Of a stretch of 64,000 bases of DNA, positions 44,671-54,344 are shown one piece after another; the first letter of the stretch is position 1, and the number at the start of each line of letters is the position of its first letter. This DNA comes from Candidatus Opimibacter iunctus. GTDB taxonomy: Bacteria > Bacteroidota > Bacteroidia > Chitinophagales > Saprospiraceae. Below the pieces are notes generated by a model, which saw nothing but the letters and a program-made list of their open reading frames with translations, did not search any database and was not told the DNA's origin. The stretch is from assembly GCA_016716665.1 (NCBI GenBank), contig JADJVH010000004.1, forward strand, positions 124,001 to 188,000, given 5' to 3'. Made by a program: the position numbers and the translations under genes.

Positions 44671-44857
44671 CCCTGTCTTGTATCCGATATACCAGATAAT
44701 CTGTCGAGTAATCCTGTCTCTTTGACGAGATATGGGGGATGGACTGCAACCTGGACAAATTATTTCCGTCTATCCATTCGTTATGTTCCTGTATATCTGA
44801 AAGGTATATCCCACAACAAGGAAGTAGAGTTTTTTCATACTAATCTGGTCTTTTGTT
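44671..44857 (+). ncRNA. Candidate structured RNA upstream of mnmH
   Basis: Between the exonuclease stop and a strong terminator. CTTGT (44677-44681) and GATATACC (44686-44693) pair with ACAAG (44816-44820) and GGTATATC (44803-44810), 13 bp with an internal loop of unpaired bases. Inside, TCTC/GAGA and ATGGA/TCCAT can form further helices. This could be a small RNA of about 200 nt ending in the terminator at 44858, the processed 3' part of the exonuclease mRNA, or a leader of mnmH. I cannot assign it to a known RNA family. Confidence 0.3.
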
Positions 44858-44889
44858 AAAGGAAGCTAAGACGTTAGCTTCCTTTTTTT
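44858..44889 (+). terminator. Rho-independent terminator upstream of mnmH
   Basis: AAAGGAAGCTAA (44858-44869) pairs perfectly with TTAGCTTCCTTT (44874-44885), 12 bp with a GACG loop, followed by TTTTTTT. It lies 28 bases before the mnmH start, so it either ends the upstream transcript or attenuates mnmH. Confidence 0.9.
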
Positions 44890-44903
44890 ATTCATTGTAC
44901 CCG

Positions 44904-44911
44904 TATCTTTG
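44904..44911 (+). promoter_or_regulatory. Bacteroidota -7 box before mnmH
   Basis: TATCTTTG exactly matches TAnnTTTG, 6 bases before ATG 44918 and just after the terminator. This favours a separate, nearly leaderless mnmH-selD transcript over attenuation. Confidence 0.4.
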
Positions 44912-44917
44912 TCCACG

Positions 44918-45952
44918 ATGGATTATGCCATAGGTATTGAAGACTTCCTCCGGGACAGGGATGCATGGCAGATCATCGATGTCAGGTCACCTGGCGAATT
45001 TATCTCAGGCCATATTCCGGGAGCTGTCAATATTTCCTTATTTACGGATGAAGAGCGAGCCAGGGTAGGCACCATCTATACACAGGTTTCGCCGGAAGAT
45101 GCTTTCAGGGAAGGCCTGCAAATCGCGGGCATGAAAATGACCCAACTGATTGATTCCGTAAAACCATTTAAACAAATTGCTGGAAAAGAAATCCTCATTC
45201 ACTGCTGGCGTGGAGGAAAGCGTAGTAAAGCAGTTCAATGGTTATTTAATTTCTCAGGCAGCCAGTGCACAAGACTGGAGGGTGGGTATAAACAATTCAG
45301 GGGCGCCTTGCAGTCCTTTTTCAATTCCGAGACCATTGATATCAGGATACTTGGAGGTTGTACCGGATCCGGTAAGACTGAAATTCTGGCGGAGATGGCC
45401 AGACTGGGCGAACAGGTCATCGACCTTGAGGCGTATGCCCATCATAAGGGAAGTGCATTTGGATCGATCGGGGAAGATCCTCAACCGACTACCGAGCAAT
45501 TTGAGAATAACCTGTTCATCGCTTTTCTTTCTCTTGATCCACACAGACCAGTATGGCTTGAAAATGAATCCAAGAGCATTGGAAAGGTCAACATCCCTGA
45601 TGGCCTATGGGAAAGCATGAGAAAATCCATGCTCTATACCATTGACGTCGATAAGGAGATCAGGTTGGACAGGGCACTCAGATATTATAGTGAGCCGATT
45701 GATATAGAAGTGTTAAAAAACGCCTTTGAAAGGATATACAAGCGCATCGGAGGCCTCGACTATCAATCAGCTATCAAGGCATTGGAAGAAGGTGATCTGC
45801 GTTTGGCTGCCGCGATTGCATTGAAATACTACGACAAAGCTTATAACTTTCAGTTGAGCGCGTGGCCTGCTGACAAGGTGGTACATCTGCAGGAATGCAA
45901 CGATGTCAAAAGGACAGCTAAACGATTGATTCAAAAAAGCGTAATTCTCTAA
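44918..45952 (+). CDS. mnmH: tRNA 2-selenouridine synthase
   Basis: MnmH/SelU/YbbB, 344 residues from ATG 44918. The N-terminal rhodanese domain holds IIDVRSPGEFISGHIPGA and the catalytic cysteine in LIHCWRGGKRSKAV near residue 94. The C-terminal P-loop domain begins LGGCTGSGKTEILAEM near 146. The enzyme geranylates and then selenates 2-thiouridine at the wobble position of certain tRNAs, using selenophosphate. selD lies 54 bases downstream, the standard pairing. No selA or selB is in the window. Confidence 0.93.
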   Translation: MDYAIGIEDFLRDRDAWQIIDVRSPGEFISGHIPGAVNISLFTDEERARVGTIYTQVSPEDAFREGLQIAGMKMTQLIDSVKPFKQIAGKEILIHCWRGGKRSKAVQWLFNFSGSQCTRLEGGYKQFRGALQSFFNSETIDIRILGGCTGSGKTEILAEMARLGEQVIDLEAYAHHKGSAFGSIGEDPQPTTEQFENNLFIAFLSLDPHRPVWLENESKSIGKVNIPDGLWESMRKSMLYTIDVDKEIRLDRALRYYSEPIDIEVLKNAFERIYKRIGGLDYQSAIKALEEGDLRLAAAIALKYYDKAYNFQLSAWPADKVVHLQECNDVKRTAKRLIQKSVIL

Positions 45953-46006
45953 TAACTTTCACATTAGATTACTATATCTGATCTATTACTTTATATATTA
46001 TCACCT

Positions 46007-47050
46007 ATGGACAAGCCGGATATTAAACTTACGCAGTATAGTCATGGAGCGGGTTGCGGATGTAAGATTTCACCTGCTGTGCTGGATTCCATACTTCAGG
46101 CAGCAGGAAAATCCACGGGCATCTTTCCGCATTTGCTGGTAGGTAATGATCAAAGGGATGATGCTGCAGTCATGGATCTGGGGGACGGTACAGCGGTGAT
46201 CAGTACTACAGACTTCTTTATGCCGATAGTCGATGATCCTGAAACCTTCGGACGGATAGCGGCTACCAACGCCATCAGTGATATCTATGCCATGGGTGGA
46301 ACACCAATTATGGCTATTGCCATATTGGGCTGGCCCATCAGCATGCTAAGTCCTGAAATTGCCGGCCTGGTGGTCAGGGGTGCACAGGCCACATGCCAGG
46401 AGGCCGGAATACCACTAGCTGGTGGGCATAGTATTGATGCACCTGAACCCATCTTTGGATTAGCCGTAACAGGCCGCGTCAAAATCGCTGATATAAAGAA
46501 GAATGGGGGCGCAAATATTGGTGATATACTATTGCTTACCAAGCCATTAGGAATTGGTATCTTAAGTACTGCTCAAAAGCAGGGAAAGCTCAGGCCCGAG
46601 CATCAACAGCTGGCTGTGGAGGTAATGACCAGGCTCAATTCGGCAGGGGAGAGGCTTGGAAAAATTAATGGGGTGACTGCTATGACAGATGTTACTGGGT
46701 TTGGCCTGGCGGGACACCTTATCGAGATGTGCAATGCCAGTGATACCACTGCGGAAATAGAATTTAGTGATCTGACCCTGATTGACGAATGTGTCAATGA
46801 TTACATCCGGGAAGGATGCGTACCCGGTGGTACAACCAGGAATTACCAGAGTTATGGGCATGCTTTAGCTATGCGTAATGCAGAACAGTTAAACATAATG
46901 TGTGATCCTCAAACAAGCGGAGGTTTACTCCTGGCTGTTGAACCTGAGTCGTTGCAGGCAACTCAAAAATTGTTGGCAGATGAAGGCTTGTTGACGCAAT
47001 CTATTGGACGAATGACTTCCAGGACAAAGTATGCTGTAGTAGTCCAATAA
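46007..47050 (+). CDS. selD: Selenide, water dikinase (selenophosphate synthetase)
   Basis: 347-residue SelD making selenophosphate from selenide and ATP. The N-terminal active-site segment is YSHGAGCGCKIS near residue 12, with cysteine where some SelD proteins carry selenocysteine, and the functional lysine after it. GNDQRDDAAVMDLGDGTAVISTTDFF and DVTGFGLAGHL follow in the usual order. With mnmH it makes a complete selenouridine tRNA pathway; no sign of selenocysteine insertion here. Confidence 0.94.
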   Translation: MDKPDIKLTQYSHGAGCGCKISPAVLDSILQAAGKSTGIFPHLLVGNDQRDDAAVMDLGDGTAVISTTDFFMPIVDDPETFGRIAATNAISDIYAMGGTPIMAIAILGWPISMLSPEIAGLVVRGAQATCQEAGIPLAGGHSIDAPEPIFGLAVTGRVKIADIKKNGGANIGDILLLTKPLGIGILSTAQKQGKLRPEHQQLAVEVMTRLNSAGERLGKINGVTAMTDVTGFGLAGHLIEMCNASDTTAEIEFSDLTLIDECVNDYIREGCVPGGTTRNYQSYGHALAMRNAEQLNIMCDPQTSGGLLLAVEPESLQATQKLLADEGLLTQSIGRMTSRTKYAVVVQ

Positions 47051-47052
47051 GC

Positions 47053-47301
47053 TTAAACGAAATCCGAATCAATCGAATCCTCATGCTGATTTTTCTGTAA
47101 ATATTTCTGCCAGCCTTTTTCTTCGACATTGAGATACTCTTCTATAAACCCACAAGCCGGGCATACGTACCTATCGAAATGGGCAAATTGGGCTCCCCAG
47201 CTAGAAAGCCTAACTACATTAGATTGGGAAGGAGAAGGATAAGGTTTTATTCTAATCGCTCCTGCAGTCTGACACTTGGGACAAATACCTGTTTGTTTCA
47301 T
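47053..47301 (-). CDS. Small zinc-ribbon protein
   Basis: 82 residues with two CxxC pairs: GICPKCQTAG near residue 7 and YVCPACGFIEEYL near 47, a zinc-ribbon layout. The tail (KGWQKYLQKN) is charged. Function unknown; possibly nucleic-acid or protein binding. Its stop lies 2 bases from the selD stop (convergent), and an AT-rich gap of 60 bases separates it from the next minus-strand gene. Confidence 0.75.
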   Translation of the reverse strand: MKQTGICPKCQTAGAIRIKPYPSPSQSNVVRLSSWGAQFAHFDRYVCPACGFIEEYLNVEEKGWQKYLQKNQHEDSIDSDFV

Positions 47302-47361
47302 GTCACTTAAATAGAGTATAAATGAATAATCCTATTTAACATAATATAAATTATAGGAAAG

Positions 47362-48237
47362 TTATTTGTTGAGAATTACCTTGTAAATAAAGCCTTCATC
47401 GCCATGTTCCTCCTCATTGGTGATCAGGACACTGTCAGGACCAAAGAACAGAATGGACTCTGTCTGTAGCTTTCCTTCATAGGTATATCGCACAGGATCT
47501 GCCTTGAAAAAATCAGGAACTTTGATGCCGGAAAAATCCAGAATAAATGGATGGTATCCTTGATCTTCCACAGTATAACCAATCAATGCAAGTTGACCGT
47601 GGTTTTCAACCGACCTGTAAGCAGCACCTGTCACAAGGCCTCCTGCATCGAATGAACCAAATTTCTTGGCTGAATATGTTCCAGGGACATTAGGAAATCC
47701 ATATGCGTCTGTTTCTCCATTTCCTCTGTTCTTGGTAAATACATAGAGACTGTCACCAATGCAAACCATCGCCTCACAATCAAAATTGTGCTTGCCGGAT
47801 GGGCTGAATTTCTTCTGGTCAGGAAATGAAAATTGTATCTTTTCGGCCCGGACTTCTTCGGATTCAAATAAGCCTGATCTCTTGACCTTGTATACCGTGA
47901 GATCTTTCCTGGTTCCCGAATTATTACCTGTATCGCCAATATAGATGAATTCATCATCAGAAGCCAGTTCTTCCCAGTCAGCATTTGTGGCCCCGACTAC
48001 GTGTATTTTTTTCACAGGATACTTGGGATTGTCATTAAACATCCACAGATCTGCGGTATTGCCACTGTCATTGAGACCCAGAAAAAAACCATCTCCCAGC
48101 TCTACCAACCCTGAACATTCTTTCAATTGGTCTGGTAACGGTTGCATCGGTATAAATATATTGTCTACTTGCGTTTGGGAATTGACACATCCAACTGCAT
48201 ACAACAGGACGACGAAAAGGACGAAAACTCTTGACAT
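47362..48237 (-). CDS. Hypothetical lipoprotein, beta-propeller-like
   Basis: 291 residues with a lipoprotein signal (LLYAVGCVNSQTQ). Repeated short motifs such as GLNDSGN, DWEELASDDEFIYIGDTGNN and FDCEAMVCIGDSLYVFTKNR are those of a family of calcium- or phytase-like propeller lipoproteins in Bacteroidota, sometimes described as esterase-like phytase domains. The activity is not known. Probably envelope-located. The gene stands alone, ending 61 bases upstream of the zinc-ribbon gene. Confidence 0.7.
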   Translation of the reverse strand: MSRVFVLFVVLLYAVGCVNSQTQVDNIFIPMQPLPDQLKECSGLVELGDGFFLGLNDSGNTADLWMFNDNPKYPVKKIHVVGATNADWEELASDDEFIYIGDTGNNSGTRKDLTVYKVKRSGLFESEEVRAEKIQFSFPDQKKFSPSGKHNFDCEAMVCIGDSLYVFTKNRGNGETDAYGFPNVPGTYSAKKFGSFDAGGLVTGAAYRSVENHGQLALIGYTVEDQGYHPFILDFSGIKVPDFFKADPVRYTYEGKLQTESILFFGPDSVLITNEEEHGDEGFIYKVILNK

Positions 48238-48340
48238 AAAACCAGGGATAAAATCAGCACAAAATAGTTTAATCTCTTCGGAGAAGATCCTTCAATATCT
48301 TTACCTTGCTACCACTTAAAGTAATACTTGAAGTCTCTAT

Positions 48341-49018
48341 ATGTTCAGCCAGCAGGTCTTATCTTATCATTTTGCTCTCAAGCCGGTTATAAAACTGCCA
48401 AAAGGCATCGAATGGCTTATGCCTTATGAAGACCCTGAAACATAACGGTGTATGACTGAATTTTACCGGAAATACTACAACGATCAAAAGACGCGAACAT
48501 TTATACTTGGGATAAATCCCGGAAGATTTGGTGCCGGGATTACAGGGGTTCCATTTACAGACCCGATCAGGCTCAAAAGTCTAGGTATAGCCAATTCCTT
48601 TGCGGCCAAACCTGAGTTGTCAAGTGTATTCGTCTATGAGATGATTGATGCCTGTGGTGGCCCACAGCGGTTTTACAACGAGTTTTATATCACGTCGCTG
48701 AGCCCGCTGGGATTTGTCAAAGATGGAAAGAACTATAACTACTATGATGATCCCCAACTGAGTAAACTCGTCCGGCCTTTTATCATACAAAATATTGAAA
48801 CCCAATTGTCTTTTGGTGCAGACCATACAAGGGTCTTTTGCCTGGGACAAGGAAAGAACTATGAATACCTGTCAAGACTCAATGAGGAGCACCAATGGTG
48901 GGAGAGTGTCGTCCCCCTACCCCATCCCCGCTGGGTCATGCAGTACCGGCTAAAGCGGAAGGAGGAGTTTATTGAGCTCTACAAAGCAGCATTGCTTGAT
49001 TTGTCCCTAAACCCCTAA
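48341..49018 (+). pseudogene. Uracil-DNA glycosylase family (SMUG2/DUF4918) gene with in-frame stop
   Basis: From ATG 48341 the frame reads MFSQQVLSYHFALKP and onward to YEDPET, hits TAA at 48443-48445, and continues in the same frame with RCMTEFYRKYYND and the conserved ILGINPGRFGAGITGVPFTDP. The family includes this N-terminal part, so a full protein of about 225 residues was expected. The C-terminal region has LSPLGFVKDGKNYNYYDD, FCLGQGKNYEYL and PHPRWVMQYRL, typical of DUF4918. A restart at ATG 48452 would give a truncated 188-residue protein. A point mutation or sequencing error would explain it. Confidence 0.75.
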
Positions 49019-49050
49019 AGGGGACTTCAATATGATTTTCAAGTCCCCTT
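49018..49050. terminator. Hairpin between convergent genes
   Basis: AAGGGGACTT (49018-49027) pairs with AAGTCCCCTT (49041-49050), 10 bp, between the glycosylase-like gene and the lamin-tail gene. No strong T-run follows on plus; a TTT follows on minus. A likely, but weak, bidirectional terminator. Confidence 0.5.
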
Positions 49051-49075
49051 CACGGCATTTAGCGGTAGAATGATA

Positions 49076-50791
49076 CTACCTGACCACAGATAATCGGGAA
49101 GTCCAAATTCCCTGATCCGTTACAGCTTTTACAATATGCAGACCTGCAGGCAAATGGGAAATACCAATTTCAGTCTCAGTATTGTTGACCTCTTGATCTA
49201 ACAAATGCCTTCCATCAAGGGAATAGATTTCAACCCGTTGGAGCATAAGATCGCTGCTTAGGTGAATAGATTCAAAAGCTGGATTTGGTTCCATCCTTAT
49301 TGCGGCACTTTCGAGGAATTGAATTCCTTCAGGTGCACTAATCTGGCTGGCCAGTAATTGGTATCCTGAAGTAAAAGGAAAGCTGTTGTCAAATTGAGTA
49401 CCAAAGCCTTCTGCCTGTATGATTGAACCCTGACTGAATTCTTCCGGTCCAAAAGGAATATTTGCATCTGCATCCACCCGAACGGATATCTTAGCACCTC
49501 CCTGATGTGTAGTGTAAATGGTATATCCGGTAGCACTGATATTTGAAACACTATCCACAACTAGCGGAGCAGTGTAGAGGTAGCTACCTTCATCCACTTC
49601 TTTGATCTCATTGACATTGCGCGGAGTATTCAGACCATTAAGTGTACTAAGCAATTCAATGGTATCTGGAATGATTTCAAGCAGGCCGTTAAACTGGTCT
49701 ATCACACCGGAAACTTTTACGCGGTCTCCCGATGTGACGATATAATTGCCCGGATCAAACGAGAATACATTGATGCCCACGTTATTAGCATCGATGACAA
49801 AAGAATAACCTGTTGGCTGATAATTCACACCATGCACTACGCCAGTAACTGTTGTAGGAACGCCATCATAGAGTGCTGAACCATTCTCATTGGTGAGCCT
49901 CAGCCGTGGAAGTGCAAAATCAGTATAGGATAACGGATCGTATACGGAAACCGTACCAACCATGCCGCCGGAAAAATGAGGATCGCAGCGGTAGTCATAC
50001 AAACCAGCAGTAAGGGGTATATAATCAAATTGCCAGAGGCCCGGTGCTGGTGCCCCACTAACAAAACTCTCCGGATTATTGGGATAAGTCGCCTGAGAGC
50101 CATTGACATTGTGGGAGATCGCTTCTGCATTCACCCATCTGACCGTTTCTCCAACAGCTACCACTACCTCCTTGGGCGTGAACTTAAAGTTGGCGATAGC
50201 GATGGTGACCGCCGGACCTGCAGTACCTCCTCCTGAGTTTAGTGCTCCTGGCGTACCCTTGACTTCGAAACCATTGATTATCACTCCTGTAGATGCTCCG
50301 CATATTTGCCAATTGGCAGCATCGCTATTGTCCAAGGCTGCATCTTTCAACTCAAGGGAAGGTCCATTGCCATCAGCATCCGTAGGCCATGGGTCTTTAT
50401 CCAGGAATCAAACACTATCGACTACGGCCCCGCCACTGTCTGCCAGGCTGATGAGCTCACCACTATTGTTGAGCCCTCCGGATGTCCATTGGTGCACAGC
50501 GAGCCCAAACACATTGAGCATGGCCTGTGCATTGAAAGCGGTCACATAGTAATCACCAGGCTGCAGATCGACCGATGGTAATGTATCTGCGACACCTGCA
50601 AGGAAATGCCAGCCGCCGATATTGACAACGGAATTACCTGCATTGTACAATTCTATGTATTCCAGGGAATCGGTTCCGCTTTCCGGTGGATTATAGCTGA
50701 TTTCGTTGATGATAACCTGGGCCTGGAGACCATAAGCAACAAGAAGGAAAACCAGGGTTATCTTAAGGGTTCGTAAGAAAGAAGAAGTCAT
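49076..50791 (-). pseudogene. T9SS protein with lamin-tail and cupredoxin domains, in-frame TGA
   Basis: From ATG 50791: signal peptide (KITLVFLLVAYGLQAQ), then a lamin-tail domain (VIINEISYNPPESGTDSLEYIELYN) to VVDSV, then TGA at 50408-50410, after which the same frame continues FLDKDPWPTDADGNGPSLEL, the usual LTD ending. A cupredoxin domain follows (FKFTPKEVVVAVGETVRWVN, with SHNV, YRCDPHFSGGMVG giving His, Cys, His, Met copper ligands), then an OB-like domain and a T9SS type A domain (MEPNPAFESIHLSSDL). Repaired, about 571 residues. Secreted or surface-attached; a copper-binding surface protein is inferred. Confidence 0.78.
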
Positions 50792-50851
50792 GTCAAATAA
50801 ATTGATACGTATAAATCAAAAACTATCACGCTCCAAATATAGCTGAAATCA

Positions 50852-50895
50852 AATAAAAAAGTGCTCCTGTAAAGATGGGTCTTCGGGGAGCACTT
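50852..50895 (-). terminator. Rho-independent terminator of the TonB receptor gene
   Basis: On minus, AAGTGCTCC (50887-50895) pairs with GGAGCACTT (50859-50867) and TTTTTTATTT follows. It lies 27 bases past the receptor stop. Confidence 0.8.
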
Positions 50896-50921
50896 AATTC
50901 AATAAGGAAATTTAACCAGAC

Positions 50922-53900
50922 TTAATTAAACATATATCGTACACCGATGCGCATTCTCCACCTGGAGCTGGTGCCTGCGATATTGAAGATGTCTTTTCCT
51001 GTCTTGTCACCAAGCCTATAGCTAAATTTGGGCGAAGTGCCATCCGCTTCATACCCATCAAATTGATATAATTGGAAGTTATTGAAATCACTTCCCGGAG
51101 TGGTATAGTAAGCGCCCCAATCTTTATTTAATAGGTTAGCGAAGTTGAAAATGTCAAATGAAAGCTGAATCCTATGAAGATCACCACCCAGATCAGCGCC
51201 AAGGTCTTGACGCAATACAAGGTCAATGACATGATTGAATGGCGCAAAAGAACCATTTTTATCTACGTATTGTCCCCTGCGTGAGCTTAGACCCGGATCA
51301 GATTCAATCATCGCATTCAGATTTGCCCATTGTTCAGCAGCAGTAACTGTAACACCCCCTGCTGTATAATCCTTAAGATTGATGTCATTGATATCCATAG
51401 GTACATATACCAGACTCCTGTTCCTGCCTGTACTTCCGGTTTCATTATTGATATTGGTCACAGTACCTCCTGTGCCACCAATGACATAGGAAAAGGTCTC
51501 CCCTGATTCTCCATTATAGAACAACGAAATGGAGGTTGCTATACCCTTTGACCATTTCTTTTGATAGGTCAGGTTGGCCAGTATCCTATGCCCGATGGCA
51601 AAATCAGATCTGCCTCGTACAGGATTATTGCGTCCATCTGTATTGGTCTGACCTCTCCATTGAGAAGAATTCTGCGATGATGTCCCTTCCTGAACTGCAA
51701 AGGCATCCCCATAATTATAGGCTACATAAGCAGAGAAATGTTCACCGAAATTTTTAGAAAGAGACCCTGTCAGGTTGATCGTATGTCCTTTATTGGTGTT
51801 GGACGCAGCGTAAACTCCTGCGCTATACGTATTGTCGAGGCTTCTGCGGAAATATACTGGCCTGTCATCGCCTGCTGTCAACGTTGAGTCAGGGAGTGTC
51901 CAATTAAATTTGACTGCAGGATCACTGTTGATATTGGTATAGACGATGTTATTGAGGGTCTTGGTGTATAGGGCTTCGATTGAAAACTGCCATCCATTTC
52001 CAAAACGATGATCTACTGCGAGGTTCGTTTTGAATACTTGTGGATATTTGAAATCCTTTGTAAAAATATCAATCTGCCCGGAAGGAACCGCAAAGTTTGG
52101 GTTGCTGTATTGATTGTTGACATCTGATACAAACGGGACAGAGCCGCCAAGATTTGTTTCATCAACCCGACCAAGCGTAAGGCCATTATTTGTAAACATT
52201 GCACCTGGCCAAACAAAAGGAATCCGGCTTGTAAATATTCCAAGGCCCCCACGGAAAATGGTATTCCTGTCTCCATCCAGATCCCACTCAAACCCAACTC
52301 TCGGGGATAGCATAATCTGCCCGTCAGGTGCTTTTCCGGCAACCACATCATTGGCCACACCATATACTGCCTGCATTTTGGGCAGTGCTACATTGTTGAA
52401 AAACGTATCCACCGCAGGATCTGTGGTGATGACAGGAATATCCACCCGAATACCTCCGGTAAGTGTAAACCTGGCATCAACTGTCCATTGGTCCTGGACA
52501 TACAATCCAAGTTGCATCGCGTTAAAATCAGCGGCTGCCTTTGTATTATCTCCAGTACCCTCATCAACGAGTGAATAGGATCGATCATATTCGATGGCAT
52601 TCGCTCCATTGACAAAATCGGCAATACTCGCAAACCTATAGGTTCCGTAGTTCTGTCCGATGAAAATATTATTAAAAGAATAAAATTCATTGTGCGTTCC
52701 AAACGTAAACGTATGATTGCCTCTGTACCATTTAAAATTATCCGTCAACGTAAATGTCGACTGCTCGAGGAGATTGGCTGTAGAGAACTCCTCCGTACCA
52801 AGGCGAATGGTACCTCCTGATACATCATTGATCAGCAGGAATGGGAAATCAGTACCTATACCATCCCGGTCATCCTTGACCGTCGTATATCCCAGAATGA
52901 GTTCATTTGAAGTGTTTTGCCCAAACCTTGTCTGGAGCTCAGCCGCAGAAGAATTGGTTGTGCTGGGAAAATACACTCCGTTGTTATCAAAATTGATAGT
53001 ATTTGCACTACCACTGGTGCGGTCATATTGCTCAGCCTTTGTATATTGATGGCGTAGGGTAAGGCGGTTTTTATCACTAAGGTTAAAATCAAGTTTGCCA
53101 AATAATTTTAAACCCTTCAATTCATCTTGTGTAGAAGCAAAATCGCCCGGATTATAGTCGTAGGTATTGATCAGGAATTGTTTCAGCGCATTCAGATCAT
53201 CATTGGTAGCCCTTCCGGCTGTTGACGTATACTGCTCTGTCTCAAAAGGGATCGGCGTGGCATCATCCTGAATTTCGACATTTGTAAAGAAGAAAATCTT
53301 GTCTTTCTTGATTGGGCCTCCGATTGAAGCTCCATAAGTCTTCTTGGAGAAATCAGCCAGCTTGGTCCTGTCATCATCAGCGATACCAAGGCGCTCGGCT
53401 AACAAGCCATTCGTTTTGCCGGCAAGCCCTTCATTTTGCATGAAGTAATAAGCAGTAGCTGAAAATTTATTTGTCCCGGATTTGGTTACTGCATTGATCC
53501 CGCCTCCTGCAAATCCACCAAGGGATACATCATATGGAGAAAGGACGACCTGGAACTGATCTATAATATCAATACTGAAGGGAGAAATGCCTGTCTGTCC
53601 ACCATTAGTGCCGGAACTAGCTAAGCCAAAAACATCGTTATTGACAGCTCCGTCAATATATATCGCATTGTACCTGTTGTTCACTCCCGCGAGGCTTAAT
53701 CCATCACCATATGAATTGGCTTGAGGAGTCAATCTTAGATAATCACTGATATCCCGATTGAGTGATGGAACAGTAAGGATCTTTTCTGCAGTGATTTGAG
53801 TGCTGGTACCTGCAGTTTGGCCACTAACCGCAGATGTCCCTACTACTGTCACTAGATCCAGTTGAATATTGGCTTCAGAGAGGATAAAGTCTTTACGGAA

Positions 53901-54196
53901 AGTTTCCCTAATCTGAGTTCAATTCCATTTAAAGTAGACTCACTAAAACCAGTGTAAGTTACCGTGAGCGTATATGGTCCCCCTACTTTCAATCCAGGGA
54001 GTTGATAGTTGCCCTCGAGGTCTGTTGCAGTTCCAAATGTTGAACCGGAAGGTGTGTGGATGGCGACGACACTCGCTCCAATTAAAGGAAGCCCGTCAGG
54101 TCCGTTTACAATACCTCTTATCTCACTTGTAGTTGTCCCCTGGCCAAATGCGATAAAAGATAGATTTAAGCAAAAAAATAGTAGCAAATTCCTCAT
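50922..54196 (-). pseudogene. Oar-like TonB-dependent receptor, frameshifted
   Basis: ATG 54196 opens a signal peptide (MRNLLLFFCLNLSFIAFGQG) and a carboxypeptidase-regulatory-like domain (IRGIVNGPDGLPLIGASVV). The frame stops at 53852, but one added G at the CCC/GGG run 53906-53908 joins it to GIELRLGETFRKDF and LVTVVGTSAVSG, the plug (ITAEKILTVPSLNRDISDYL) and a full beta-barrel ending in VRYMFN. Repaired, about 1091 residues, usual for Oar-type receptors. It imports an unknown ligand, perhaps a peptide or iron chelate. The shift is in a homopolymer, the typical place for a sequencing error. Confidence 0.88.
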
Positions 54197-54228
54197 ATCC
54201 AGTGTTTTATATATTATATTTACTGGAG

Positions 54229-54236
54229 CAAAGGTA
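54229..54236 (-). promoter_or_regulatory. Bacteroidota -7 box before the TonB receptor
   Basis: TACCTTTG on minus, exact TAnnTTTG, 32 bases before ATG 54196. No well-placed -33 TTTG. Confidence 0.35.
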
Positions 54237-54344
54237 TAATCCTTAAGATCAGGTATGCGACGAATTGAGGTCAAATGATTTTAAACCTTTCGTCAACAAA
54301 CCCTACTAATTTGAAACTATTGGTTTTTTGGAAAGGACTAAATA

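Noticed and set aside
44671..44857. tRNA or 6S RNA gene
   Set aside because: No cloverleaf with a conserved T-loop, and the fold does not clearly show the central bubble of 6S RNA; kept only as an unassigned candidate.
50408..50410. Selenocysteine at the in-frame TGA of the lamin-tail protein
   Set aside because: No SECIS-like hairpin seen after the codon, the residue is in a structural domain with no known selenoprotein relative, and no selA or selB is present in the window.
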